From the NCBI GenBank assembly GCA_963729365.1, contig CAVSNQ010000018.1, positions 62,001 through 126,000 on the forward strand: a stretch of DNA of 64,000 nucleotides, read 5' to 3'. Of the stretch, positions 31,464-40,607 are shown in pieces. Position 1 is the stretch's first letter. Each line of letters starts with the position of its first letter. The translations under genes and the position numbers were made by a program. The DNA is from JASHPR01 sp963729365. GTDB lineage: Bacteria; Actinomycetota; Actinomycetes; Streptosporangiales; Streptosporangiaceae. The notes below the pieces were generated by a model, which saw nothing but the letters and a program-made list of their open reading frames with translations, was not told the origin of the DNA and made no database searches.

Positions 31464-32534
31464 TCAGGGACGGCGCAGGAAGTGGCCGCCGCGCGGCGGC
31501 CCGAGCCGTTCCTTGATCTTCTCCGTGATCTGGCCGCGGGCCAGGTTCGCGGCCAGCGTGCAGGCGGCCGCGGCGCCGCGGGCCGTCGCCGCCCCGTGCG
31601 CGATCACGACGGTGCCTTCCAGCCCGAGTAGTGCCGCCCCGCCGTAGGTCTCCGCGTCCATGCGCTCGGCGAGTTCCCGCAGCCCGCGTCGCTGCAACAG
31701 CGCCCCGATCCGCGCCGTCCTTGACCCGGCCAGCGCCGCCCGCAGCTGCCTGGTGGCATAGCTGGCGGCTCCCTCGAGCGCCTTCAGCGCCACGTTCCCC
31801 GTGAAACCGTCGGTCACGATCACGTCGACCTGGCCGGCCAGCAGGTCATCGCCCTCGACATTGCCAACGAAACTGATCGGCAGCCCGCCGTGCGGAGGGT
31901 CGGCGTCGAGTAGTTCGTAGGCCCGGCGGGCCAGCTTGTTGCCCTTCCCTGGCTCAGCGCCGATGGTGAGCAAGCCGACCCGTGGTTCTTCGATGCCATG
32001 GGCGGTCTGCGCGTAAGCGACCCCCAGCTGCGCGAACTGAACCAGCATCTCGGGCTTGGGATCGGCGATCGCTCCTGCGTCCAGCAGCAGCGTGGGTGCG
32101 GGCCGGGTGGGGAGCACGACCGCCAGGGCGGGGCGAAGCGTCCCCGCCAGCGGCCGCAGCCTGAGCCTGGCCGTGGACACGACTCCGCCGGTTGAGCCGG
32201 CCGAGACGACCGCGTCGGCCTGCCCGCGCCGGACGAGCTGGCAGGCCACGGCAATGCTCGACCGGGGGCGGCGCCAGCTGGCCAGCGCTCCTTCATTCAT
32301 CGCGATCGAATCTTCCGCGGGCACGATCTGGATGTCGGCCAGCGCCCCGTGCTTGGCCAGCAGCGGCCGCAGCACCCCGGGGCGGCCGGTCAGCAGCACC
32401 GGTATGCCGTCCCGGGCGGCCGAGACCGCGCCGGCGACGATCTCATCCGGTGCGTGATCACCGCCCATGGCATCCACGGCGATCGGTACCGGTTGCGGAC
32501 CGTCGCGCAGCGGCTGCATGACGGATTCCCGCAT
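31464..32534 (-). CDS. plsX: Phosphate acyltransferase PlsX
   Basis: The enzyme converts acyl-ACP to acyl phosphate for phospholipid synthesis. The protein is 356 residues from ATG 32534 (MRESV) or 351 from ATG 32519 (MQPLRDG). The family core IAVDAMGGDHAPDEIV begins within 15 residues of either start. AVVSAGSTGGVV, the VTDGFTGNVALKALEG segment and the C-terminal block follow. Neither start has a good ribosome binding site. The more usual partner rpmF is not upstream; instead the gene precedes argS. It is divergent from the KamA-family gene across 385 bases. Confidence 0.93.
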   Translation of the reverse strand: MRESVMQPLRDGPQPVPIAVDAMGGDHAPDEIVAGAVSAARDGIPVLLTGRPGVLRPLLAKHGALADIQIVPAEDSIAMNEGALASWRRPRSSIAVACQLVRRGQADAVVSAGSTGGVVSTARLRLRPLAGTLRPALAVVLPTRPAPTLLLDAGAIADPKPEMLVQFAQLGVAYAQTAHGIEEPRVGLLTIGAEPGKGNKLARRAYELLDADPPHGGLPISFVGNVEGDDLLAGQVDVIVTDGFTGNVALKALEGAASYATRQLRAALAGSRTARIGALLQRRGLRELAERMDAETYGGAALLGLEGTVVIAHGAATARGAAAACTLAANLARGQITEKIKERLGPPRGGHFLRRP

Positions 32535-32919
32535 GCCGCCCAGCTTCTCACCGCCGGAAATGCCGCGCATGGCCGGCACTCCAGTAGCTGAGCCAGCCGG
32601 TGAGCGGCCGCTGGACAGGCCGGTGGCATGCCGGGTTCTTGATAGGGAACCATGAGAGGAAGTAGAACGTATCCAAGGTGAGGCCCGAAGCCACCGGGGA
32701 GCCATAGCAGCCGCAGGGGACGGCTAGGCCGCAGGGAACCCTCCGCACTTGCTGAATGTTTTGTAAATGTGACCTACTTGTTGGCCACAGACCGGCACAA
32801 ACGCCCGCGTTTTGCGTCTGAAGGTTAGCCGGTTCAGAGCGGCGATCCAGCCGCCAGACTGATGGGACGTCCGCTCGGGCACCTCGCGCCACGGGCGGCG
32901 AACTGCCGAAGGGAGATGC
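32535..32919. other. Divergent promoter region between plsX and the KamA-family gene
   Basis: This 385-base gap separates two outward-reading genes. A comparatively AT-rich stretch near 32752-32785 (ttgtaaatgtgacc) stands out against the GC-rich background and may hold promoter elements. I could not assign -35/-10 pairs with confidence. No gene or hairpin is evident. Confidence 0.45.
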
Positions 32920-34296
32920 GTGACTGGACTTCTTCAGATGGCGCCCGGCCTCTCGTCGCCGGGCCGCCGGTTTCGCGCCTATACGGTCAAGCACCTGGAC
33001 AAACTGACCGAACGGGCAGGACTGAGCGCCGATGAGCGCCTTGCGGTCAGGGCCGTGGCCACAGTGCTGCCATTCCGCACCAACGAGTACGTCGTCGAGC
33101 GCCTCATCGACTGGGACGCGGCTCCAGACGACCCGATCTACCGCCTCGTGTTCCCGCAGGCGGACATGCTCCCTGACCGGGACGTCAGGGAAATCAGCGG
33201 ATTGCTGGCCCGCGGCGCGCCGGAGGCCGAGATCAGGGCGGTCGCGCACACCGTGCGGACGCGGCTGAACCCGCATCCCGCGGGCCAGCTGGCCTTCAAC
33301 ATCCCCGAATTCGCCGACGAGCCGCTGCCCGGCGTTCAGCACAAATACCCGGAAACCGTGCTGGTGTTCCCCAAGCAGGGCCAGACCTGCCACGCATACT
33401 GCACCTACTGCTTCCGGTGGGCGCAGTTCGTGGATGAGCCAGATCTCAAGATGGCGACCGACGACATGACCAGGGTCACCGCCTACCTCCGGCAGCATCC
33501 CGAGGTGACGAGCGTCCTGATCACCGGCGGCGATCCGATGATCATGGGCGAGGCGGTCCTGCGGCGCTACGTCGAGCCGCTGCTCGACCCGGGGCTCGAG
33601 CACATCGAGTCGATCCGGATCGGAACCAAGTCGCTGGGCTACTGGCCGCAGCGGTTCGTCAGCGACCCGGACGCCGATGACACCCTGCGACTGTTCGAGG
33701 AGGTCGCGGCGGCGGGCAAGTGCCTGGCGCTCATGGCCCACTTCTCCCATCCCCGGGAGCTCGAGTCATCGATGGTGGCCGACGCGGTCGGCAGGATCAA
33801 GTCCGCCGGCGGGGTGATCCGCACCCAGGCGCCGCTGATCAGGTCCATCAACGACGATCCCGTGACGTGGGCCCGAATGTGGCGGACCCAGGTGCGGATG
33901 GGCATGGTGCCCTACTACATGTTCGTGGAGCGCGACACGGGCCCGCAGGGATACTTCGCCGTGCCGCTCTACCGGGGGCATGAGATATTCCGGGACGCCT
34001 ACGCGAGCGTCTCTGGCCTGTGCCGGACCGTGCGCGGCCCGTCCATGTCGGCGACACCGGGCAAGGTGTGCGTCGACGGCGTCGTGGAGGTGGCGGGCGA
34101 GAAGGTGTTCGCCCTGCACATGATCCAGGCTCGCAACCCGGATATTGTCGGGCAGCCGTTCTTTGCCCGGTTCGATCCGAGCGCGATCTGGCTGTCCGAC
34201 CTGGAGCCCGCGTTCGCACCGCGGTTCCCGTTCGACGCCAGCCCCGAGGAGCTTCCTGGCCTGTGGGCACCGGAGGTGCTCGCGTCGCTGAGCTGA
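32920..34296 (+). CDS. KamA-family radical SAM protein (lysine 2,3-aminomutase-like)
   Basis: The product is 458 residues. The radical-SAM cluster motif is CHAYCTYC (Cys157, 161, 164). ITGGDPMIM (SAM-binding GGD) and the RIGTKSLGYWPQRF segment follow the KamA pattern. PLP-dependent aminomutases of this family bind PLP through a Lys in a PGGGGK motif; here the matching place reads PSMSATPGKV with Lys382, a divergent version. Whether it binds PLP or acts on lysine is therefore open. Substrates in the family include lysine, glutamate, arginine and EF-P lysine. The GTG start has GAAGGGAG six bases upstream. It lies about 4 kb from a Pls-like synthetase and an aminotransferase, which may indicate a role in making its monomer. 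Confidence 0.82.
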   Translation: MTGLLQMAPGLSSPGRRFRAYTVKHLDKLTERAGLSADERLAVRAVATVLPFRTNEYVVERLIDWDAAPDDPIYRLVFPQADMLPDRDVREISGLLARGAPEAEIRAVAHTVRTRLNPHPAGQLAFNIPEFADEPLPGVQHKYPETVLVFPKQGQTCHAYCTYCFRWAQFVDEPDLKMATDDMTRVTAYLRQHPEVTSVLITGGDPMIMGEAVLRRYVEPLLDPGLEHIESIRIGTKSLGYWPQRFVSDPDADDTLRLFEEVAAAGKCLALMAHFSHPRELESSMVADAVGRIKSAGGVIRTQAPLIRSINDDPVTWARMWRTQVRMGMVPYYMFVERDTGPQGYFAVPLYRGHEIFRDAYASVSGLCRTVRGPSMSATPGKVCVDGVVEVAGEKVFALHMIQARNPDIVGQPFFARFDPSAIWLSDLEPAFAPRFPFDASPEELPGLWAPEVLASLS

Positions 34297-34318
34297 CTTG
34301 CTCCTGTATTTCTCCCGC

Positions 34319-34363
34319 TACGGGTACGGCCCGCCAGGTTTCTCCTGGCGGGCCGTACCCGTA
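34319..34363. terminator. Bidirectional hairpin terminator
   Basis: A perfect 20-bp stem (taCGGGTACGGCCCGCCAGG and complement) with a 5-base loop lies between the convergent KamA-family gene (ends 34296) and the MFS gene (ends 34376). It can terminate both transcripts. Confidence 0.88.
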
Positions 34364-34375
34364 ACGGCGGCGGAG

Positions 34376-36034
34376 TCAGGCCAGGCCGGCCTGGTCCGGC
34401 GTGCGCGCCTCCACATCGGGCGCCTCGGCCCCGGCCGCGACCGGGCTAGCCTTGGCCGGCCTCGGCTCCCTGAGCAGCAGGCAGCTCACCGCGCCCACGG
34501 CCAGCAGGATGACCGGCAACAGCATGGTCGTGCGCATGGCCGCCACATAACCGAACGTGAATACGTCGTGGCCGATCCTCGCCACCTCGGCGGCCAGCTG
34601 GGCGGGCAGGCCCGCCTGCTTGGAGATCCCGCCGTTCTGGCCGGCCCCCACCTGGATGCCGTTGTTGGCCGAGTTCTGGATCTCGGTGATGAACCGGCCG
34701 CGTACGTTCGCGGGCAGCGCCACCGAACGGGCCTGGGCCTGGCTGGTCATCGTCGACACGAGCCGGTTCTGCAGCAGCGCGCCAACCGTGGCGGTACCGA
34801 TGACCAGGCCGACCTGCCTGACCGTGTTCAGCACGCCCGAGGCGGCGCCGGCCAGCTGCGGCGGGATGTTGCGCATGGCCACGGTGATCAGCGGCGCGAA
34901 CACGCAGCCCATGCCGAATCCGGCCACGATCAGGGGCGGCAGGAAGCTCTGCCACGAGGAGGTCGGCGTCGCGATCAGCGCCAGCCAGCCCATCCCGCCG
35001 CCGAACAGGATCAGCCCGGTCATCAGGATGTACTTGCCGCCGATCCGGTCGGTCATCCGCCCGGCCACGGGCGCGACCCCAATCGAGATCAGCGAGGCGG
35101 GCGCCAGCGTGAGCCCCGCCTTCAGCGCGGTGAAACCGAGGACGGACTGCAGGTAGATGGTGAACGGAAGGAAGATCCCCATCATGCCGACCGCGAGCAC
35201 CCCGGATACCCAGTTCATCACCGAGAAGTTCCGGTCGCGGAATACCGCGAACGGCACCAGCGGCTCCCGGCTCTGGGTCAGCTTCTGGTACAGCAGGAAG
35301 ACCACGAGGAGCACCACGCCCGTCCCCAGGATCAGCGGGATGCTGATGAATGAGGTGATCGTTCCCCAGTGGTACTTCTGGCCTTCGACCAGGCCGTAGC
35401 AGATGGCCAGCAGCGCCGCGCTGGCCAGCAGCACGCCGGGGATGTCGATCCGGTGCCTGCGGCCGAGTCGCAGGTCCGGGATGATGACGACGGTCAGCGC
35501 GAGCACGATCACGCCAATCGGCACGTTGACGAAGAAGATGTACCGCCAGTCGAACGCGGTCACCAGCAGGCCGCCCAGGGTCGGTCCCGCGATCGTGGCC
35601 ACCCCGGCCACCGCGCCCCAGACGCCGAACGCAGCGCCGCGCCGCTCCGGCGGGAAGGTATTCGTGATGATCGTCAGGGTCTGCGGCATCAGCATGGCCG
35701 CCCCCAGGCCCTGAACCGCACGGAACCCGATCAGCCAGCCCGGGCTGGGGGAAAGGCCGCAGGCCGCCGAGGCCAGCGTGAACACGGCCACCCCGGCCAG
35801 GAACAGCGTGCGCGGCCCGATCAGGTCGCCCAGCCGTCCCGCGGTAATGACCAGGACGGCGAGCACGAGGGCGTAGGCGTTGATCACCCACAGCACGTCG
35901 TCCAGGGACGCGTGCAGGTTCGTGATCATGTTGGGGATGGCGATGTTGACGATGGTCAGGTCCAGCAGGGTCATGAAGAACCCGAGGGAAACGACCAGCA
36001 GCACCAGCCACGGGTTCCCGGCGTACTTCCGCAC
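34376..36034 (-). CDS. DHA2-family (EmrB/QacA-type) MFS drug/proton antiporter
   Basis: The 552-residue protein has about 14 transmembrane segments. Motif D1 FFMTLLDLTIVNIAIP at the start, motif A GRLGDLIGPRTLFLAG, motif B/C GFRAVQGLGAAMLMPQ and GPTLGGLLVTAFDWRYIFFVNVP define DHA2. A cytoplasmic or extracellular loop of about 80 residues precedes the last pair of segments. It exports small hydrophobic or cationic compounds in related bacteria. It sits between the KamA-family gene and the SDR, near the Pls-like cluster, and may serve it. No adjacent regulator is seen. Confidence 0.92.
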   Translation of the reverse strand: MRKYAGNPWLVLLVVSLGFFMTLLDLTIVNIAIPNMITNLHASLDDVLWVINAYALVLAVLVITAGRLGDLIGPRTLFLAGVAVFTLASAACGLSPSPGWLIGFRAVQGLGAAMLMPQTLTIITNTFPPERRGAAFGVWGAVAGVATIAGPTLGGLLVTAFDWRYIFFVNVPIGVIVLALTVVIIPDLRLGRRHRIDIPGVLLASAALLAICYGLVEGQKYHWGTITSFISIPLILGTGVVLLVVFLLYQKLTQSREPLVPFAVFRDRNFSVMNWVSGVLAVGMMGIFLPFTIYLQSVLGFTALKAGLTLAPASLISIGVAPVAGRMTDRIGGKYILMTGLILFGGGMGWLALIATPTSSWQSFLPPLIVAGFGMGCVFAPLITVAMRNIPPQLAGAASGVLNTVRQVGLVIGTATVGALLQNRLVSTMTSQAQARSVALPANVRGRFITEIQNSANNGIQVGAGQNGGISKQAGLPAQLAAEVARIGHDVFTFGYVAAMRTTMLLPVILLAVGAVSCLLLREPRPAKASPVAAGAEAPDVEARTPDQAGLA

Positions 36035-36323
36035 CGTTCCTCCCCAATTCCCAGCCCAAGGCTGTCGTTCTGCTCCGCGACCGGCCGTTCCGCGCCGAGG
36101 CCGGGCATCAGCGCCGCAAGGCGCCGGCGGGCGCTAGGCCGCGCACTTAAGCCGTAGCGCCCAGCCGGACGCGGGCATTCCTGGATCACAGCGCTCTTTT
36201 CCACCGATGCTAGACCGCGGTACCGACATTCCTCGGGGCTGGCGGGGCCGGTGAACTCGCGGGCCCGGCGGCCTTCCGAACCCCGTTCGGTCCGCGGGGA
36301 AGCCGCCCAGTAAGCTCCCGGCC

Positions 36324-37097
36324 ATGGAACTGAACGGAACCGCGGCCATCGTGTCCGGCGGCGCGAGCGGCCTGGGCGAGGCCACCGCGCGCGAGCTCGC
36401 CGCCGCGGGCGCCCAGGTTGTCGTGGCTGATCTCAATGAGCAGCAGGGCAAGGCGGTCGCCGAGGCGATCGGCGGTCTCTTCGTCAAGACTGACGTCTCC
36501 GACGAGCAGTCGGTGCAGGCGGCGGTCGATGCCGCGGCCGCGGTCGGATCACCGCTGCGGACGGTCGTGAGCTGCGCCGGCATCGGCTGGGCGGCGCGCA
36601 CGGTGGGCCGGGACGGCTCCCCGCATGACCTGGCCGCGTACCGGAAAGTCATCGAGGTCAACCTGATCGGCACGTTCAACCTGATGCGGATCGGCGCCGC
36701 AGCCATCGCCAAGACCGAAGCCGCCGATGCCGACGGGCAGCGCGGCGCGGTCATCAATACCGCGTCGGTGGCCGGCCTCGAGGGCCAGACCGGGCAGGTG
36801 GCCTACTCGGCGTCCAAGGGCGGGATCATCGGCATGACCGTTCCGGCGGCCCGCGACCTCGCCGCGATCGGCGTGCGGGTCAACACCATCTGCCCCGGCA
36901 TCATCGACACGCCGATCTACGGCACCGGGCCCGCCGCTGACGAGTTCAAGGCCAAGCTGAGCGGCCCGATCGTCTTCCCCAAGCGGATGGGCAGCGCCGC
37001 CGAGTTCGCGCACCTGGTCCGGGCGCTGATCGAGAACGACTACATGAACGCCGAGGTCATCCGCTTCGACGGCGGCGTCAGGTTCCAGCCCAAGTAG
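36324..37097 (+). CDS. SDR-family dehydrogenase, 3-hydroxyacyl-CoA dehydrogenase type II-like
   Basis: The 257-residue enzyme has the NAD-binding VSGGASGLGEATARELA at the N-terminus, DL in VVADLNEQ (NAD preference), the CAGIG of the NAG motif, catalytic Ser in NTASVAG and YSASK as Tyr-x-x-x-Lys. The SDR pattern closely follows 3-hydroxyacyl-CoA dehydrogenase type II (HSD17B10-like), suggesting a beta-oxidation step. It faces away from the MFS gene and converges on the aminotransferase (45 bases apart). The enoyl-CoA hydratase 6 kb away could share a pathway. It is probably unrelated to the peptide-synthetase genes. Confidence 0.9.
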   Translation: MELNGTAAIVSGGASGLGEATARELAAAGAQVVVADLNEQQGKAVAEAIGGLFVKTDVSDEQSVQAAVDAAAAVGSPLRTVVSCAGIGWAARTVGRDGSPHDLAAYRKVIEVNLIGTFNLMRIGAAAIAKTEAADADGQRGAVINTASVAGLEGQTGQVAYSASKGGIIGMTVPAARDLAAIGVRVNTICPGIIDTPIYGTGPAADEFKAKLSGPIVFPKRMGSAAEFAHLVRALIENDYMNAEVIRFDGGVRFQPK

Positions 37098-37141
37098 CCC
37101 GGCGGCGTGCGGCGCGCCGGAGGCCGGGCCGCGGGCGGTGG

Positions 37142-38389
37142 TCAGCAGACCGAGCGGACGGCGTCGGCGAGCAGGGCCAGTCCCTGGTCAAGCTCGGCGT
37201 CGGCGATGGTCAGCGGCGGCATCAGCTTGACCGCCTCGCCGTCCGGGCCGGCCGTCTCCACCAGCAGGCCACGTTCGAAGGCGGCGGTGCACACCTGGCC
37301 GGCCAGCTCACCGTCGGCGAAGGCCAGGCAGTGGGCCAGGCCCCGGCCGCGCGGACGGGCCGGCGGGCCAGGAACGGACTCGGCCAGCGCGGCGAGCGCT
37401 GCGGAGACCCGCTGGCCCTTGGCCAGCGTGCTGCGCTGGAGGTTGTCGTCCTGCCAGTACGTCCGGAAGGCGGCGGTGCCGGTGACGAACGCGGGGTTGA
37501 TGCCGCGGAAGGTGCCGTTGTGCTCGCCCGGCGCCCAGATGTCGAGGTCCGGGCGGATCAGGGTGAGGGCCAGCGGCAGGCCGAAGCCGCCGATGGACTT
37601 GGACAGGCAGACGATGTCCGGCTTGATGCCCGCCGTCTCGAAGCTGAAGAACGGACCGGTGCGGCCGCAGCCCATCTGCACGTCGTCGACGATGAGCAGG
37701 ATCCCGTGGCGCTGGCACAGGCCGGCCAGCCCGCGCAGCCATTCCGGGCGGGCCACGCGGATGCCGCCCTCGCCCTGAACCGTCTCCACGATCACCGCGG
37801 CCGGGTCGTCCAGCCCGCTGCCGCGGTTCTCCAGCAGGTACTCGAGCCACAGAAAGTCCGGCATCGGCCCGTCGAGGGCGCTGTCGAACGGCATGGGCGT
37901 GGCATGGGCCAGCGGCACCCCCGCACCGCCGCGGTGGAATGAGCCGCCGGTGACCGAGAGCGCGCCCAGCGTCATGCCGTGGAAGGCGTTGGTAAAGGTG
38001 ATCACCTGGGTGCGGCCGGTTGTCTTGCGCGCGAGCTTGAGCGCCGCTTCGACGGCGTTGGCGCCGCCCGGGCCGGGGAACTGCACCCGGTAGTCCAGCT
38101 GCCGGGGCCGCAGGACGAGCTCGTCGAAAGCGGTCAGGAACTCGCGCTTGGCCGCCGTATGCATGTCCAGCGAGTGGATGACACGGTCGCCGTTCAGGTA
38201 GTCAAGCAGGGCCGCCTTGAGCGCCGGGTTGTTATGGCCGTAGTTGAGCGCGCCGGCCCCGGCAAAGAAATCCAGGTAGGCGCGGCCGCCGGTGTCGTAG
38301 AGCCAGCTTCCCGCGGCCCGGTCGAAGACCGCTGGCCAGCCTCGGCAGTAGCTGCGAACCGCGGACTCGCGTGCGGCGAAGATTCCCAA
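37142..38389 (-). CDS. Diaminobutyrate-2-oxoglutarate aminotransferase (EctB-like, class III)
   Basis: The protein is 415 residues. Family members make L-2,4-diaminobutyrate from aspartate semialdehyde and glutamate with PLP. The sequence tracks EctB closely: ESAVRSYCRGWPAVFDRA, YLDFFAGAGALNYGHNNP, NAFHGMTLGALSVTG, the ETVQGEGG segment, and the PLP Lys in CLSKSIGGFGLPL. The start is a TTG at 38389; an in-frame stop lies just upstream, so no longer form is possible. No ectA or ectC is nearby, so ectoine synthesis is unlikely. It begins 40 bases after the Pls-like C-terminal half, in the same direction, arguing that diaminobutyrate is the building block of that synthetase. Confidence 0.88.
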   Translation of the reverse strand: MGIFAARESAVRSYCRGWPAVFDRAAGSWLYDTGGRAYLDFFAGAGALNYGHNNPALKAALLDYLNGDRVIHSLDMHTAAKREFLTAFDELVLRPRQLDYRVQFPGPGGANAVEAALKLARKTTGRTQVITFTNAFHGMTLGALSVTGGSFHRGGAGVPLAHATPMPFDSALDGPMPDFLWLEYLLENRGSGLDDPAAVIVETVQGEGGIRVARPEWLRGLAGLCQRHGILLIVDDVQMGCGRTGPFFSFETAGIKPDIVCLSKSIGGFGLPLALTLIRPDLDIWAPGEHNGTFRGINPAFVTGTAAFRTYWQDDNLQRSTLAKGQRVSAALAALAESVPGPPARPRGRGLAHCLAFADGELAGQVCTAAFERGLLVETAGPDGEAVKLMPPLTIADAELDQGLALLADAVRSVC

Positions 38390-38429
38390 TGTTGGTCACA
38401 TCCTGTTCGTGAGGGACGGCCGCGGGCTC

Positions 38430-40607
38430 TTACCCGCGAGACCGCGCCGGTGCGCGGGATGCCGCCTGGCGGTCCGAATGCCGCGGCAGGTAGGGAGCAC
38501 GCGATGGCCCGGGCGGCGGACGGTCCGGCCGCCGGGCCGGCCGCGCGTCGGCGGCCGGGTTGCCGCGCCACCACGAGCCTGATGGAACGCGCTCGCCTTT
38601 CATGAGAAATGAATCGGCGTCGAGTACGGCGTCGTCGCTCATGGTGACTCCGTAGTGGACGAAGGCGCCGGTGCCGATGGTGCATCGATCGCCGATCGCG
38701 ATGTGATCGGATTTGAACGTGCCGTCTTCCAGCGAGTGGCTCTGCAGGATGCTTCCCGCGTTAAGGGTGCATTCGCTGCCGATACTGACCAGCGTCCGCT
38801 CCACGATCGAGCAGCCGTCATCGAGAACACGGCGCCCGACCCGGACCCCGAGCAGACGCCAGACGACGGGCTTGAACGGGGTGCCGTTGAGCATCTGGAT
38901 ATAGGCGATGGATGGGACCTTCCAGAAGCGTTCATGCTCCCAGAAATCTGGCTGATAAATCGAGCAGAATCGCGGTTGCAGCGCGCGGAAGCCGGTGACG
39001 GCGCGCTCGACGAGGACGAAATAGCCAATGGTGAAGACGATGTCGAGCAGGACCGCCGCGATCGTGCCCAGCATGTCCGACGTGATGTCGCCGCCGAAGG
39101 GCAGGAGGGCGACGAATACGAGCACGCAAACGTAGAGCCAGCGCACCAGCAGATGCTCGCCGGCAGTGGCCATGTTGTGCCTGTTCTTGGCCTTGAGCCG
39201 GTGCCGCCGCCGCCGCACGGTGCCCAGGTGGTCGAATCGGTGGTCGGAGCGGACCGTGCGCGGGATCTCGAAGCAGGGTGAGCCGAGCAGCCCGACGCCC
39301 TCCCGGACCGGCCCGGCTATCGGGATCATGGCCTTGGTGGCCAGCAGGCAGTTGTCGCCGGTACGGCCGCCCGCGGGGTAAGCGATCCCGTTGCCGACGA
39401 AGTTCCTGGTCCCTATCGCGGCCGCGCAGACGCGGAACGAACTGCTTGAGAATTCGGCATTCATGATCGAAAGGCCGTCGGAGGCCATGGTGCCCGCGCC
39501 CACGGTGGCCAGCGTGGGCATCTCGTGCTTCACCTCCATGCCGAAGTTGGAGCCGGTCTGCTCGACCGGTGCCAGCCGGTAGCCGAGCAGGCTCAGGTAG
39601 GCGGTGATGGCCGAGCTGTCACCGAACAGGGCGGTGAAGAACCCGATGTTCGACAGCCGGGACACCGCGCGCTGGAGCGCGTGATGGAACCCGTAAAGCG
39701 GATACACCTGGCCCGGCTTCAGTGCCCGGGCCAGCCCACGGGGCACGGTGCCGACGATGACCAGACCGGCCAGCAGGAGGCCGAAGAACACGGTCGCCCC
39801 GATGGCCACCGCCTCGCAGTAGATCGTCGGCTCGGTCAGGTCCGGCCGCCCGAGCGAGCGGGCGATCAGCGAAGGACGGGACACCAGCAGGCTGGCCGCG
39901 GCCGCCGTGACGGGGCCGGCCACGGCCAGCGCGAGCAGCAGCCGGGTGACGCTGGAGGCGGCCCGGCGCACGGTGCCGCAGCGCGCCGGCGGGACCGTCC
40001 GGTAGTCCCAGCCGGCGTCGGCGGGCTGGGCCGGGGAGCCGTGCCAGCATTCGCCGGCCGGGACGGCCTGACCGGTGAGCAGGGCGGAGGCGTGCCCGAG
40101 CTGCGCTCCGTCGCCCAGGGCGGCATGGATGTCGATGACCGTCCGCTCGCCGACGAAGGCGTTCCTGCCCAGGGCGACGGCGCCGGTCTCGATGACGCCG
40201 GCCCGGGCATGGTAGCCGTTGATGAACGTGTCCTTACGGATCACGCTGCCGGCGCCGATGGTCAGCAGGTCGGTGCAGACCGGCACGTGCCTGGTGAAGA
40301 TCGCCGCGCCGCGGCCGATCCTGGCGCCCAGCGTCCGCAAGTACGCCGCGTACAGGGGCGTGCCGACCAACATCCGGGCCAACGGGTTGGCGACGATCAT
40401 CGTCTTGACGAGCCAGAACCGGAAATAGGCCATGCTCCAGGCCCGTATGTGCCGCCGCTTCCAGCGCCCGATGAGGAGCCACTTGGCCGCGACCGGGAGG
40501 ATGCCCATGGCCAGCAGCCCGCCCCCGCCGAACGCCACCAGGCGGGCGTAGATCCCGAGCACCCCGTGGCCGGCGATCACCCACGAGGAGCCGGCGTCCA
40601 CCGCCAC
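38430..40607 (-). CDS. Pls/PosA-type peptide synthetase, C-terminal membrane and beta-helix half
   Basis: The 725-residue frame matches the large terminal region found only at the end of Pls-type peptide synthetases (TIGR02353 type). Transmembrane segments alternate with three left-handed beta-helix-like soluble blocks, marked by ALGDGAQLGHASALLTGQ with CWHGSPA, by TGDNCLLATKAMIP with LLGSPCFEIP, and by IGDRCTIGTGAFVHYGV with SWWRGNPA. In poly-lysine synthetase these three tandem domains catalyse chain elongation without a thioesterase. As given, the frame begins with a GTG at 40607 inside the first membrane segment; the same frame extends upstream (RYFLCGALQLLAFAVYLGG) to about 40750, where it should join the A-T part. 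The end is a disordered Pro/Arg tail. Confidence 0.85.
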   Translation of the reverse strand: MAVDAGSSWVIAGHGVLGIYARLVAFGGGGLLAMGILPVAAKWLLIGRWKRRHIRAWSMAYFRFWLVKTMIVANPLARMLVGTPLYAAYLRTLGARIGRGAAIFTRHVPVCTDLLTIGAGSVIRKDTFINGYHARAGVIETGAVALGRNAFVGERTVIDIHAALGDGAQLGHASALLTGQAVPAGECWHGSPAQPADAGWDYRTVPPARCGTVRRAASSVTRLLLALAVAGPVTAAAASLLVSRPSLIARSLGRPDLTEPTIYCEAVAIGATVFFGLLLAGLVIVGTVPRGLARALKPGQVYPLYGFHHALQRAVSRLSNIGFFTALFGDSSAITAYLSLLGYRLAPVEQTGSNFGMEVKHEMPTLATVGAGTMASDGLSIMNAEFSSSSFRVCAAAIGTRNFVGNGIAYPAGGRTGDNCLLATKAMIPIAGPVREGVGLLGSPCFEIPRTVRSDHRFDHLGTVRRRRHRLKAKNRHNMATAGEHLLVRWLYVCVLVFVALLPFGGDITSDMLGTIAAVLLDIVFTIGYFVLVERAVTGFRALQPRFCSIYQPDFWEHERFWKVPSIAYIQMLNGTPFKPVVWRLLGVRVGRRVLDDGCSIVERTLVSIGSECTLNAGSILQSHSLEDGTFKSDHIAIGDRCTIGTGAFVHYGVTMSDDAVLDADSFLMKGERVPSGSWWRGNPAADARPARRPDRPPPGPSRAPYLPRHSDRQAASRAPARSRG

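Noticed and set aside
32548..33750. 400-residue leftward frame opposite the KamA-family gene
   Set aside because: The opposite strand has clear radical-SAM motifs; this frame is a shadow.
37142..38389. Ectoine biosynthesis cluster
   Set aside because: Only the ectB-like gene is present; no ectA or ectC frame lies nearby, and the gene follows the Pls-like synthetase.
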